From: Xylanibacter rarus
GTDB taxonomy: Bacteria; Bacteroidota; Bacteroidia; Bacteroidales; Bacteroidaceae
Length of the DNA stretch: 64,000 nt
Assembly: GCF_001275135.1 (NCBI RefSeq)
Contig: NZ_LFQU01000018.1
Location: forward strand, 20,546-84,545
Direction: 5' to 3'
Below the pieces are notes generated by a model. The model made no database searches. It was given only the letters and a program-made list of their open reading frames with translations, and was not told the origin of the DNA. Shown here one piece after another: positions 16,296-24,493 of this stretch. A program made the translations under genes and the position numbers. The stretch's first letter is position 1, and each line of letters starts with the position of its first letter.

Positions 16296-17612
16296 CTACA
16301 TTTTCATTCCTCTGGACTTCTTGGGCTTGTCCGCTTTCAGGCTCTTGTCCTGCGCTTTCTCCTGCTTCTCTTTCTGCTTGGCGGTGGGCTTGTCCTGACC
16401 CTGTTTCAGCGGCTCTTTGCCCTGCTTGGTGGCTTCGTTGGTCTTGCCCCCCGAATTGACCGCTACCTGCGTCCGGCTCTCGGCGGCGGGGGTAACGTCT
16501 TTCGGCTGCACCTTGTCGGGGGATTTGCCCTGTGCGCCGGGCTGTACATGACCGTTGAACTCAACGCCCTTGCCGTCCTTTAGCCCGGCTACCTGCTGCT
16601 CTGCGGGCTGCTGTCCCTGCTGCAAGAACTGGACGGCGGCACGGGGCAGGAACTCCAAGCCACGCTCCACCGCACTGACCTGCAAATAGGCACTGCGCTT
16701 CGTGCCGTCCCTGAATTGCAGGTTTTCCATTTTCACCGCTTGCCCGGCTTCAAAGGCGGCTTTCTGCTCCGGGCTGACTTGCACGTTACAGATTGTATCG
16801 GGGCATTTCCACTTGTCAGCCCGCATATACTCCAGTTCGTGCGTGTACCTGTCCCGGCTGACGAACACGGGGATTTGCTCGCCGCTTTTCGGGTCTTTGA
16901 TTTCAGCGATGCCGCCCAAGTTGCCAGTGCCTTGCAAGTTGCCCTGTTCCTGCTTGGTGAACCCGTGTTCATGGAACGGGCGTTGCAACAGTTTCTCGTC
17001 CTGCTGCACGCCGTGCAGCTTGGGGACTACCGTGCCGTCCTTAGCCTGATAGAAAGAGAGCTTGACATCGGTAGGTTTGAGGTAGAAGCCGCCCACCGTC
17101 CCCGAAACGGTGTAGGTGTTGCGGGACTTGTAGCCACGCATCACCCGGTCGAAGTCCTTCGTGTTTTTCAGGGTGTCGGCGGTGATGCCGACTTTTTTCA
17201 GGTTCTCCCAGTCGATTTTTGACGGGTCGAAGCGGTAGCCCTGCTTGAACTCGTGGAAGTCGGGCTTCGGAACTCGAAGCATTTCAGCCCGCTTGTTGCC
17301 CTCCGGTGTAGGGTTGCGGTGGTTGTCCTCGATTGCCTTTGCGTCCCGCTCCGCTTCGGAAGCCTTGACGCTGAACAGTTCCAGCCCGGAAGTGTCCTGA
17401 TACTTGCGGTAGAAGTTGGAAATGAAGTTGCTGAACACATCGCTGTTCTTGTCCACCTGCATGAACTCGCCGCCGTGTGTCGGCGGCACGGTCTGCAAAT
17501 TGCCCTCCTTGTCGATACCCTTAACGGCACTCACCTTGCCCTGCTGTTTATCCAAGACCAGCAGCACGTCTTTTTCCTGCCCCTCTGCGGGCGGGGTCAT
17601 TCTGTTTGCCAT
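16296..17612 (-). CDS. DUF4099/DUF3945 protein of conjugative elements
   Basis: The 438-residue protein is polar and Gln/Lys-rich. Residues 8-110 look like the N-terminal DUF4099 part (VLLVLDKQQGKVSAVKG, FSNFISNFYRKYQDTSG). The middle has DUF3945-type repeats (FYQAKDGTVVPKLHGVQ and LQGTGNLGGIAEIKDPKSGEQIPVFVS), and the end is a low-complexity Lys/Gln tail. Such genes commonly sit next to topB on these elements; the function is unknown, possibly DNA binding. It is the first gene of the leftward operon, with a clear promoter at 17653 and an upstream GGACA array. Confidence 0.8.
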   Translation of the reverse strand: MANRMTPPAEGQEKDVLLVLDKQQGKVSAVKGIDKEGNLQTVPPTHGGEFMQVDKNSDVFSNFISNFYRKYQDTSGLELFSVKASEAERDAKAIEDNHRNPTPEGNKRAEMLRVPKPDFHEFKQGYRFDPSKIDWENLKKVGITADTLKNTKDFDRVMRGYKSRNTYTVSGTVGGFYLKPTDVKLSFYQAKDGTVVPKLHGVQQDEKLLQRPFHEHGFTKQEQGNLQGTGNLGGIAEIKDPKSGEQIPVFVSRDRYTHELEYMRADKWKCPDTICNVQVSPEQKAAFEAGQAVKMENLQFRDGTKRSAYLQVSAVERGLEFLPRAAVQFLQQGQQPAEQQVAGLKDGKGVEFNGHVQPGAQGKSPDKVQPKDVTPAAESRTQVAVNSGGKTNEATKQGKEPLKQGQDKPTAKQKEKQEKAQDKSLKADKPKKSRGMKM

Positions 17613-17652
17613 AAATAATTGGAATTTTAGTGGTTACGGGAATAGTCCCGCC

Positions 17653-17660
17653 CAAAGGTA
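17653..17660 (-). promoter_or_regulatory. -7 element of the DUF3945-topB operon
   Basis: TACCTTTG on the minus strand matches TAnnTTTG. No TTTG is seen at the -33 position, which suggests the promoter needs an activator. Transcription would start about 5 bases downstream, leaving a 36-base leader containing CCACTAAAATTCCAATTATT. Confidence 0.7.
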
Positions 17661-17698
17661 GCGACTAAATATGCTATATTTGGACGGGCGGCAAGGGC

Positions 17699-17733
17699 TG
17701 TCCGAATTTGTCCTGCGGTGTCCCGATTTGTCC
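17699..17733 (-). promoter_or_regulatory. GGACA array copy 1 (four pentamers, 10-bp spacing)
   Basis: On the minus strand GGACA occurs four times, each starting 10 bases after the last: GGACAAATCGGGACA, the linker CCGCA, then GGACAAATTCGGACA. The proximal edge is 38 bp upstream of the -7 element at 17653-17660. Related arrays lie at 20332, 26442 and 28114. Confidence 0.75.
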
Positions 17734-17818
17734 GGGTGGGATGAAATTCCGCAACCATTGGTTGCAGAATTGAAAAGGGCATAAAAAAAGAGAGTGAATG
17801 ATTTCACTCTCTTTCGAT

Positions 17819-17925
17819 GAACCCTTTGTGAACCCTTTGGTCGTTTTTTGAAATAGCTAAAACTCAAGTAATTTGCATATTTTGCAAAAGAAAATCATTC
17901 GAGTATGAACCATATGTGAACCCTT
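17819..17925. repeat. 11-bp TGAACCCTTTG direct repeats
   Basis: TGAACCCTTTG and TGAACCCTTTG are adjacent at about 17819-17840. TGAACCATATG and TGAACCCTTTA follow at about 17905-17925. The 11-bp period is one helix turn, which suggests a protein-binding iteron. A similar set (GAGCCATTTG) lies at 20443-20550. A direct hairpin around ACCATTGGT (17750-17767) lies between array and repeats in both places. Confidence 0.5.
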
Positions 17926-18224
17926 TAATGGATTAGCGGGGAACACTGTTTAAGCGTCATCGCGCTTCGTTAGTAATCTGTTATTGCACTCGTTTCAAAT
18001 CCCCGATAGATTGGAGTGACATTTCTATGTAGGGAATAGTTTTTAGAATATGGATGTTATCTATTGCTTCTTTACCACCCAATGCCAATGCCGATACAAG
18101 ACATGGAGATTATAGAATAAAAATAATTCATCTTTCTTATTATCAGTCATTTGAATATTTTCTGTTTTTCTCTATTTTTGCCATTTTCTGTTATTCAGTA
18201 CACTTTGAAATATCATTTTCTTTT

Positions 18225-18400
18225 GTACCTTTGCATCCGCAGAAAACAAAAGAAAATCAACTATTTAGTGTAATTACCCGGTTACGGCACCTAAATCGAG
18301 ATAAAACCTCTAAACAATGGCAATGTTAGAAAATAAAACGAAAGAAAACCCCAAGCTGGAGCAAAATAAGCTCTCGGACGGTAGAATAAGCCTTTACTTA
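18225..18400 (+). pseudogene. Promoter and N-terminus of a decayed ICE integrase
   Basis: TACCTTTG at 18227 is followed by an ORF from ATG 18317 with NPKLEQNKLSDGRISLYLEYY, the start of the arm-binding domain common to Bacteroidales integrases. After LEYY the frame (open to 18547) no longer resembles an integrase, and the catalytic domain is missing. This is the end of a second integrated element that has decayed or been truncated. Other sequence in 17930-18225 shows no feature I can support; the ORF at 18054 is not convincing. Confidence 0.55.
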
Positions 18401-18598
18401 GAGTATTATTTCCTCCTCAAATTATTAAAAGTAATACTGTCAAAAAGAAATACCTTTTATTCTTACTCTTTTCGCCAGTACTTATATCTTGCAGTCAACA
18501 GAAAAAAGTTTAGTACGGTTTGGATATATAGACAAAAAACAGACTAAACTCCAAACATGGAAATTCAGATATTTTTTATACATTTCTCTTATATACAA

Positions 18599-19183
18599 AT
18601 GATAGCCGAATTCAATTCATATATGAGTAACATAGACATAGACTTCTTCAAGGAGTTGTGTCTGAAACATGGAGAGTTACGACATTATAAAAAGAATGAG
18701 TTTATTCTCCATGAAGGTGATGCCTGTTCTTTCTTCGGGTTTATCTTATCAGGCGTAGTCAAATACAGTTGCACCAACCGGACAGAAAACAAGCCGTATA
18801 ATGTCGGTTTTTCCTTTCCAAATGAATTTATAGCCGATTATCCCACTTGCTTATATGGCATGAAATCAGAATTGAATATACAGGCGATAATCCCGTGCGA
18901 GATTTACATCTGTTCTTCTACATTCTTACAGCAAAAATTCAAGGAAAATAATGAAAACCAACGGATAGCCCGTATCGCAGCCGAACAGATGTTTTTCCAA
19001 TCATATTCACGTTATTTGGATTTATTCAGATTCACACCGGAAGAGCGTTACCTCCAACTTTTAAAAAAATGCCCTGCAATCCTTCAAATGGTATCACTAA
19101 AAGAAATAGCATCCTACCTTAAAATTACACCCATACACATGAGCCGAATCAGACGCAAGCAAAGTTTTGACAACAAAAAATAA
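18599..19183 (+). CDS. Crp/Fnr family transcriptional regulator
   Basis: The protein has a cyclic-nucleotide-binding-like beta-barrel (LRHYKKNEFILHEGDACSFFGFILSGVVKYSC, about residues 30-62) and a short C-terminal HTH (LKEIASYLKITPIHMSRIRRKQ). Bacteroidales members of this type have lost cAMP-binding residues and sense unknown signals. Starts at 18557, 18599 and 18623 are in frame; 18623 (MSNIDIDFF) would give the usual length. It belongs to an AT-rich insert within the ICE, next to an integrase remnant. Confidence 0.8.
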   Translation: MIAEFNSYMSNIDIDFFKELCLKHGELRHYKKNEFILHEGDACSFFGFILSGVVKYSCTNRTENKPYNVGFSFPNEFIADYPTCLYGMKSELNIQAIIPCEIYICSSTFLQQKFKENNENQRIARIAAEQMFFQSYSRYLDLFRFTPEERYLQLLKKCPAILQMVSLKEIASYLKITPIHMSRIRRKQSFDNKK

Positions 19184-19255
19184 ACATAGGTTTAGAAATT
19201 TACATTCATAACAATATTCCAAGAGTATCTTAATCTGCCAAAGAATTCTTCTTTT

Positions 19256-19263
19256 TATCTTTG
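19256..19263 (+). promoter_or_regulatory. -7 element of the lipoprotein gene
   Basis: TATCTTTG matches TAnnTTTG, 75 bases upstream of ATG 19338; a second TATCTTTG-like word follows at 19267. Confidence 0.55.
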
Positions 19264-19337
19264 TCTTATCTTTGGTTGGTTCAACGAAGAGACAAAATAA
19301 AGATTGAATGAGTTAAACAAGAGATTAAAAAAAGAAT

Positions 19338-19748
19338 ATGAAAACAAAAGAAATTCTTGGAATACTTATGCTATTCCTCTGTACATTCAGCTTTATAAGC
19401 TGCGACGATGATAATGAACAGACAAATGAATTAACCCCCGAAGCACTTTATCAGACTTCATGGCGTGGAACAGGGCATTGTGAGGCTTGGACAGTACAAA
19501 ATATGGGGGTCGGTATGCAATTTGTAGATACTCGGAAAGGGAAAGTAAATTGGGAAGGTTACGATGAAATTGATATTACTTATACAATAGAAGGGAAATA
19601 TATCACATTTAATAGCAATGCTTTATATTTGGGTGGAGCCCCTTGGATTATCAAAAGCTATACCCAAAAACATATAACCATTATACAGAATGAAATTAGT
19701 CCAGATAAAGAGAAAGTAGCTACAATTGAATTAGAGAAAATAGATTAA
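19338..19748 (+). CDS. Small lipoprotein, lipocalin-like beta protein
   Basis: The 136-residue protein starts with a lipoprotein signal (MKTKEILGILMLFLCTFSFISC, Cys at 22) followed by the acidic DDDNEQ stretch that in Bacteroidales favours surface export. The mature part alternates hydrophobic and polar residues (YQTSWRGTGHCEAW, GKVNWEGYDEIDITYTIEGKYITF) and should fold as a small beta-barrel, like many lipocalin-type lipoproteins. Ligand unknown. It may be controlled by the Crp-type gene upstream. Confidence 0.75.
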   Translation: MKTKEILGILMLFLCTFSFISCDDDNEQTNELTPEALYQTSWRGTGHCEAWTVQNMGVGMQFVDTRKGKVNWEGYDEIDITYTIEGKYITFNSNALYLGGAPWIIKSYTQKHITIIQNEISPDKEKVATIELEKID

Positions 19749-20030
19749 ACTGAATCATGGGAACATTAAGTTGCATAAATGTATGCTACAACAGAACAAT
19801 GAGAACCGTGAGATTTGCAAATTGAGCAAAGAAAGTCATAAATACCTTGTAAATAAAGGAAAAAATGCAGATTCATCTAATATTCCTTTATGTGCTATTA
19901 TCGGGCTGGTCTATGGGCTGAAACACAAGGAAAAGAGATTCACCTTGTTCTTTTGTATAGGATTGGTTATTGGGTTAGGATGAGCAATTTATATGCTACT
20001 GCTAATAAGGTCAATGTAAATCAAAGGAAT

Positions 20031-20243
20031 ATGAAACTGAAATATATATTGAATGCTATACTATTTGTTTTGGCATTATCTTTTTTGTCTATGTGTATAT
20101 TTAAGACTACAGAGTTAAGTTTAAAATGTATGCAATTTGCTGTATCTATCTCTTGTATAGGAGCAATGTTTTCTACAAAAAGATATAGATACATATTTGC
20201 ATCTATTGCTTTAATCATTATAGGAATATCTTTTTCACTTTAA
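20031..20243 (+). CDS. Small two- or three-TM membrane protein
   Basis: From ATG 20031 (AAAGGAAT just upstream) the ORF gives 70 residues made almost wholly of hydrophobic segments (MKLKYILNAILFVLALSFL, LKCMQFAVSISCIGAMF, YIFASIALIIIGISFSL). Longer in-frame starts at 19890 and 19980 give a polar, unlikely N-terminus. The family is not recognised. A short ORF at 19771-19983 directly upstream has no clear support. Confidence 0.45.
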   Translation: MKLKYILNAILFVLALSFLSMCIFKTTELSLKCMQFAVSISCIGAMFSTKRYRYIFASIALIIIGISFSL

Positions 20244-20299
20244 ATGTCCATAATAACGATAATGATTTGATTATTGAATGGTATAATAATAGTCCAGTC

Positions 20300-20366
20300 T
20301 ACAGATAGCGACTAAAAACGGGGGCAAGGGATGCCCGAATTTGTCCTGCGGAGCTTGAAATTATCC
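20300..20366 (-). promoter_or_regulatory. GGACA array copy 2 with decayed promoter
   Basis: On the minus strand GGACAAATTCGGGCA (20332-20346) and GGATAATTTCAAGCT (20352-20366) flank CCGCA, the same layout as at 17699. The -7 position reads TATCTGTA (20300-20307), so the promoter no longer fits TAnnTTTG. TAGCGACTAAA is also shared with 17655. This looks like a duplicated and decayed copy of the topB-operon control region. Confidence 0.6.
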
Positions 20367-20442
20367 GGGTGCGGTAAATCTCCAACTGTTGGTTGGAGAT
20401 TTAAAACGGGTACAGACCGAAGTTAATCGCTTGCTTTAAACG

Positions 20443-20550
20443 AGCCATTTGTGAGCCATTTGTATATATTGTTTTCGGCTTATAATCAACAGTTTTACAA
20501 AAATCGCATTATACTTGTGAGCCATTTGTGAAGCGTTTATGAAGCGTATG
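20443..20550. repeat. 11-bp GAGCCATTTGT direct repeats
   Basis: GAGCCATTTGTGAGCCATTT at about 20443 and TGTGAGCCATTTGTGAAGCG near 20517 repeat with an 11-base period, followed by TATGAAGCG. The position relative to array copy 2 mirrors the TGAACCCTTTG set after array copy 1. Confidence 0.5.
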
Positions 20551-20656
20551 GCAAGCCTTTGATTGAGTTTCCGTTATTCTCCTATTATCAGGTGACACGA
20601 CAAAAAGAAAACATCTTCGGCAAAATCTTTGTTATGTTTTTGCAGGTGATTACATA

Positions 20657-20664
20657 ATATACTA
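20657..20664 (+). promoter_or_regulatory. -7 element of the AbiE pair
   Basis: TATCTTTG matches TAnnTTTG, 31 bases upstream of ATG 20695; it rules out the longer in-frame start at 20668. Confidence 0.7.
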
Positions 20665-20694
20665 TCTTTGCATATAGAAACAAAGGACATAAAT

Positions 20695-21396
20695 ATGGCT
20701 TCATTCAGAAAAGAGATACTTGGGCAGATTGAACGGATAGATACCGGGCGTATATTCACGTTCCGGGATTTATCGTTTGAAACGGAAAAGACCGCCAATG
20801 TTGCGGTGCTACTTTCCGAACAGAGCCGCAAAGGGGTACTGGTACGGGTTGAAAAGGGGGCGTACTACCGTCCCAAGAAATCAGTGCTGGGGCTGGGAAA
20901 GCTGCCTGTCTATCAGGATGAACAGTTCCGCTACCTGACTGAAAAACTGAACGGCTATATCACGGGGGCTTACATCTATAACAAAATGGGGCTGACCGAA
21001 CAGGTAGCCACAACCATAACGATAGCCACTCCTAACCCGGTTCGCCGTTTCCGTTTCAAGAACTTGGATATAGAGTGCGTGAAAGCCTACTGCATGGTCT
21101 ATCCGGATGAAAGCCTTGTCCCGTACTTGCGGCTGCTCGATGCGATAAAGGATATGAAGCGCATACCCGGAACAACCGGGCAGGACATCTACAACCGGGT
21201 CAAAAGCCAATATTTCAACGGGTACAGCCTGCCGGAACTGGAAAAAATCGTATCTTTGGCGAAAAGTTACCCGCCACGTGTCAGAAAGGTGGTGGCGGAT
21301 ATACTGGGCGACATCAGACAAACCGTATTGCAAACGGAAATGGCAAAGACCATTCTTCCCACGACACGGTTCAACTTGGATTATAAAACAGCATAG
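20695..21396 (+). CDS. DUF6088/AbiEi-type antitoxin
   Basis: The 233-residue protein has an N-terminal winged-helix segment (FRKEILGQIERIDTGRIFTFRDL, then LLSEQSRKGVLVRVEKGAYYRPKK) and a C-terminal domain that matches DUF6088-type antitoxins. The C-terminal part begins at the TEKLNGYITGAYIYNKMGL block. It lies 9 bases before the AbiEii-type toxin gene. In this type IV system the antitoxin represses its own operon through the wHTH and counters the toxin without stable binding. It probably helps keep the ICE in the host or blocks phage. Confidence 0.85.
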   Translation: MASFRKEILGQIERIDTGRIFTFRDLSFETEKTANVAVLLSEQSRKGVLVRVEKGAYYRPKKSVLGLGKLPVYQDEQFRYLTEKLNGYITGAYIYNKMGLTEQVATTITIATPNPVRRFRFKNLDIECVKAYCMVYPDESLVPYLRLLDAIKDMKRIPGTTGQDIYNRVKSQYFNGYSLPELEKIVSLAKSYPPRVRKVVADILGDIRQTVLQTEMAKTILPTTRFNLDYKTA

Positions 21397-21405
21397 GACA
21401 GAAAT

Positions 21406-22422
21406 ATGAATTTACATTCGGACAAGGAAGCGTTCAAGGAAATCATCGCACTGGCGGCTGACCATTTCGGCTACGAGCAGTCGCACGTGGAAAAGGATTA
21501 CTGGGTATCGAAGATACTGCGGGATATTTCCATGTCCGAATATGCGGATAAGACCTACTTCAAAGGCGGAACTTCACTTTCCAAAGCCTACGGGCTGATA
21601 GAACGTTTCTCGGAAGATTTGGACTTGTTCGTGTTCACGGGTGATAAAGGTGCGTCCAAGCAGGCAGAAAAGACATTGAACAAGAAACTTTCCAAATACA
21701 TAGCCGAACTCAATAGTGACATATACAAGGAAGATTTGTCGGAAACGGGCGGTAATTACCGTAAACTGTATTTCTCGTATGACAATGTATTTCAAGGCGT
21801 GGGACTGAAAGAACATTTGGAAGTAGAGATAAAATCCTGTGACCTGCCGGACAAAAAACTGATGTTCTACCCGGCGGACAAGCGGGTTATCAAACCGATT
21901 GTGACCGCCTTTCTTGAAAGCATCGGGCAAGAGGAACTGATAAGCACCTACGGGCTGGAAAGTTTTGAAACGCAGTGTATCAACCCCCGAAAGACTATCT
22001 GCGACAAGGTTTCAAGGCTGGTAAAGCTGTCTTACAATGAGGATGCAGCCGCACTGTTGGCAAAGCATATCCGTGACGTTTACGACTTGTCGGCACTCTA
22101 CCACAATCAGGAATATAACGATTACCTACATTCGGAAGATTTCTTGGATGCCATGTACCGGGTGACGATAGAGGACGGACTAAATAAAAACTCCCGTTCG
22201 CACTTGTCGCTGGCTGATGCACCGATATTCAAGGATGCCGAAGCGGTCATGGCGTTACCCGAAGTGGCTACGGCGTACACTACCGATTTGAAGAAACTGA
22301 CTTTCGACAAAAGCAAGATGCCGCCGATAGGCAAGGCTGTGGAAGCATTGAAGAACCTGCACGAAATATTAGTGCGTTTTGAAGCCTACCGCACCAAAAA
22401 GCAAAATGAAGAACAACCGTAA
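21406..22422 (+). CDS. AbiEii/AbiGii nucleotidyltransferase toxin
   Basis: The 338-residue protein carries the AbiEii signature: GGTSLSKAYGLIERFSEDLDLFVF, where GGTSLSK is the nucleotide-binding loop and SEDLDL the metal-binding acidic pair (residues 53-78). HVEKDYWVSKIL precedes it, and the C-terminal HIRDVYDLSALY motif is typical. The enzyme transfers nucleotides to tRNA or another RNA and stops growth unless the antitoxin is present. All key motifs are intact. The genes converge with mobC 44 bases downstream. Confidence 0.9.
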   Translation: MNLHSDKEAFKEIIALAADHFGYEQSHVEKDYWVSKILRDISMSEYADKTYFKGGTSLSKAYGLIERFSEDLDLFVFTGDKGASKQAEKTLNKKLSKYIAELNSDIYKEDLSETGGNYRKLYFSYDNVFQGVGLKEHLEVEIKSCDLPDKKLMFYPADKRVIKPIVTAFLESIGQEELISTYGLESFETQCINPRKTICDKVSRLVKLSYNEDAAALLAKHIRDVYDLSALYHNQEYNDYLHSEDFLDAMYRVTIEDGLNKNSRSHLSLADAPIFKDAEAVMALPEVATAYTTDLKKLTFDKSKMPPIGKAVEALKNLHEILVRFEAYRTKKQNEEQP

Positions 22423-22465
22423 AGCTACATCGGCTGTTCTTCACTCCATACATTATTATATATAG

Positions 22466-24475
22466 CTATTCTTCCTCCTTAATCAAGTGGCATAACTCCG
22501 GGTCGTTCTTAATCCGGGTTATCTCGTCCTCGACTATCTGCCTGACTTCCTGACGGATGCGGTCATAGTTGGCTTGTATCTCCTCCTGCATCCGGTCGTT
22601 GCCGTCCTTGTCGGTGAAGTCGATAATCTGCGGCAACTTCACGTAATGGGCGGTTTCCCGCTTCACCTTTTCGTTGTCCACCACGATTTCGCAGTGGAAA
22701 ATCTTCTGCTCTATCCGTTCATCGAAGTTGTCCGCCACAGCACCCACGAACATACCTTGCGTGAGGTTGGATATTTTGCTGGCGGGTATCAGGCTGTCCA
22801 TTTGGGTGCTTATCGAGGTGGATTTTTCCCGTTGGTTTATCGTCATGCTCTGCCGTTTCTGCAACACCTTTCCGAAACGCTCGGAAAGGATTTTCGCCGT
22901 TTCACCGACTACTTGACCGCTGAACACGTTACCCACAGTATTTTGGATAACCCGGCTTTCCTTGTCCCCGTAATCACGGGTAAGCTGGCTGTAATCCTGA
23001 AAGCCTAACAGAACCGCAACCTTGTTGCTTCGGGCGGTGGCAATCAAATTATCCAACCCCCGAAAATATATAGTTGGTAATTCATCTATTATCACCGAAC
23101 TTTTAAGCTGACCTTTCTTGTTTATCAGCTTCACGATACGGGAATTATATAATCCCAGTGCTGCCGAGTAGATATTTTGGCGGTCAGGATTGTTGCCGAC
23201 AACCAGTATTTTAGGCTCTTTCGGGTTGTTGATGTCAAGTGAAAAATCATCGCCCGTCATTACCCAGTAAAGGGCGGGTGAAATCATCCTTGAAAGCGGG
23301 ATTTTTGCACTGGCAATCTGCCCCTGCAACTGTTCAACTGCCGAACTTTCCCAAGCGTCCACGAACGGGGAAAGGTAATTTTCCAGTTCGGGATAACTGC
23401 GCAAAATCGTGAATACATCAGCGTATTTCTTGTTCAACAGTTCTATGGCATGGGGAAACGTGCAATACCTGCCGCCTTGATAGATGCGCAAATACCAAAT
23501 AATGGCTGCAAGCAGGATAATCGGGCTTTCCACGAAGAAGTCGCCCTGCTTGCTTATCCAGCTTCGATTGAGGTTAAGCATAATCGTGTAGCTGGCTTCA
23601 TAAGCATCCGCAATGTCCGACATGAAGCTGGCGTTTATAGGGTTACATCGGTGGCTCTTGCGTGGGTCGTCAAAGTTGATAACGTAAAATTTCGGCTTGA
23701 CCTTGTAGCCGTCCAAGTGGTTAAGCAAATGATTGTAAGCGATTTCCGAAAGGTCAGGAAACTTATAATCATACAGGTAGAGCGCAAAACCTTTCTCGAT
23801 TTGCTGTTTTATGTAATTATTTACTACTGCGTATGACTTCCCGCTGCCCGGCGTTCCTAACACGATGCTCGCACGAAAAACGTTTACAACGTTAATATAG
23901 CCATTGTTCCACTTCTTCTTATAGTAGAACCGGGTAGGCAGATTTACAGAATACTCGTTCTCGATAAGCCTTGTTTCCTGCTGGAAACTTTCGTTCTCGG
24001 TATTAAAGACATCATCCATGAGGTTGTTTTTCAATAACCGGGACATCCACGTACCCGCCATGAGCATACAGATATAGCCCGCCGACAGCGTGGCGATATA
24101 AAACACAGTGTCCGCCGTATGTGGCAGCGGAAGTTCCAGCAGCCACCAGTTCAGGAAAAACAACACGACACCCGCCGCAAGGCTGCAATGTATCTTCGCC
24201 CACGTTATCTTTTCCTCTTTCACGCCCTTAGTGCCGATACACGACAGGGCGAGGAACACCACCGAAAATAGTTTTGTCCATAAGATAGACGAGAACAGCC
24301 CGGTGGTGCGCTGGAAGTTCCACAGTATCTTGTCTATCACCTCAAACGTCACTCCCCATTCTTTCAGGGTGGAGTAACAGAACCAGTACACGTTTATTCC
24401 CACGAATAGAATACTGACAGCCCGCATAAAGTCCATGACCCTTGCAAGCCCTCTCAAATCATCTTCCTGTTGCAT
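22466..24475 (-). CDS. mobC: Type IV coupling protein MobC (VirD4/TraG class)
   Basis: The 669-residue protein has four N-terminal membrane segments (about residues 13-30, 58-80, 95-115 and 122-140) and a large RecA-like ATPase domain. Walker A is GTPGSGKS at 207-214, and VIIDELPTIYFRGLDNLIATAR is the Walker B region. The C-terminal half ends in an acidic tail. It links the relaxase-DNA complex to the Tra channel and drives DNA export at the inner membrane. It is last in a leftward mobA-mobB-mobC operon. Confidence 0.92.
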   Translation of the reverse strand: MQQEDDLRGLARVMDFMRAVSILFVGINVYWFCYSTLKEWGVTFEVIDKILWNFQRTTGLFSSILWTKLFSVVFLALSCIGTKGVKEEKITWAKIHCSLAAGVVLFFLNWWLLELPLPHTADTVFYIATLSAGYICMLMAGTWMSRLLKNNLMDDVFNTENESFQQETRLIENEYSVNLPTRFYYKKKWNNGYINVVNVFRASIVLGTPGSGKSYAVVNNYIKQQIEKGFALYLYDYKFPDLSEIAYNHLLNHLDGYKVKPKFYVINFDDPRKSHRCNPINASFMSDIADAYEASYTIMLNLNRSWISKQGDFFVESPIILLAAIIWYLRIYQGGRYCTFPHAIELLNKKYADVFTILRSYPELENYLSPFVDAWESSAVEQLQGQIASAKIPLSRMISPALYWVMTGDDFSLDINNPKEPKILVVGNNPDRQNIYSAALGLYNSRIVKLINKKGQLKSSVIIDELPTIYFRGLDNLIATARSNKVAVLLGFQDYSQLTRDYGDKESRVIQNTVGNVFSGQVVGETAKILSERFGKVLQKRQSMTINQREKSTSISTQMDSLIPASKISNLTQGMFVGAVADNFDERIEQKIFHCEIVVDNEKVKRETAHYVKLPQIIDFTDKDGNDRMQEEIQANYDRIRQEVRQIVEDEITRIKNDPELCHLIKEEE

Positions 24476-24493
24476 GATTGTAATGTTTTTAAG

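Noticed and set aside
18054-18329. 91-residue ORF
   Set aside because: It runs through the integrase remnant promoter and shows no domain or start signal.
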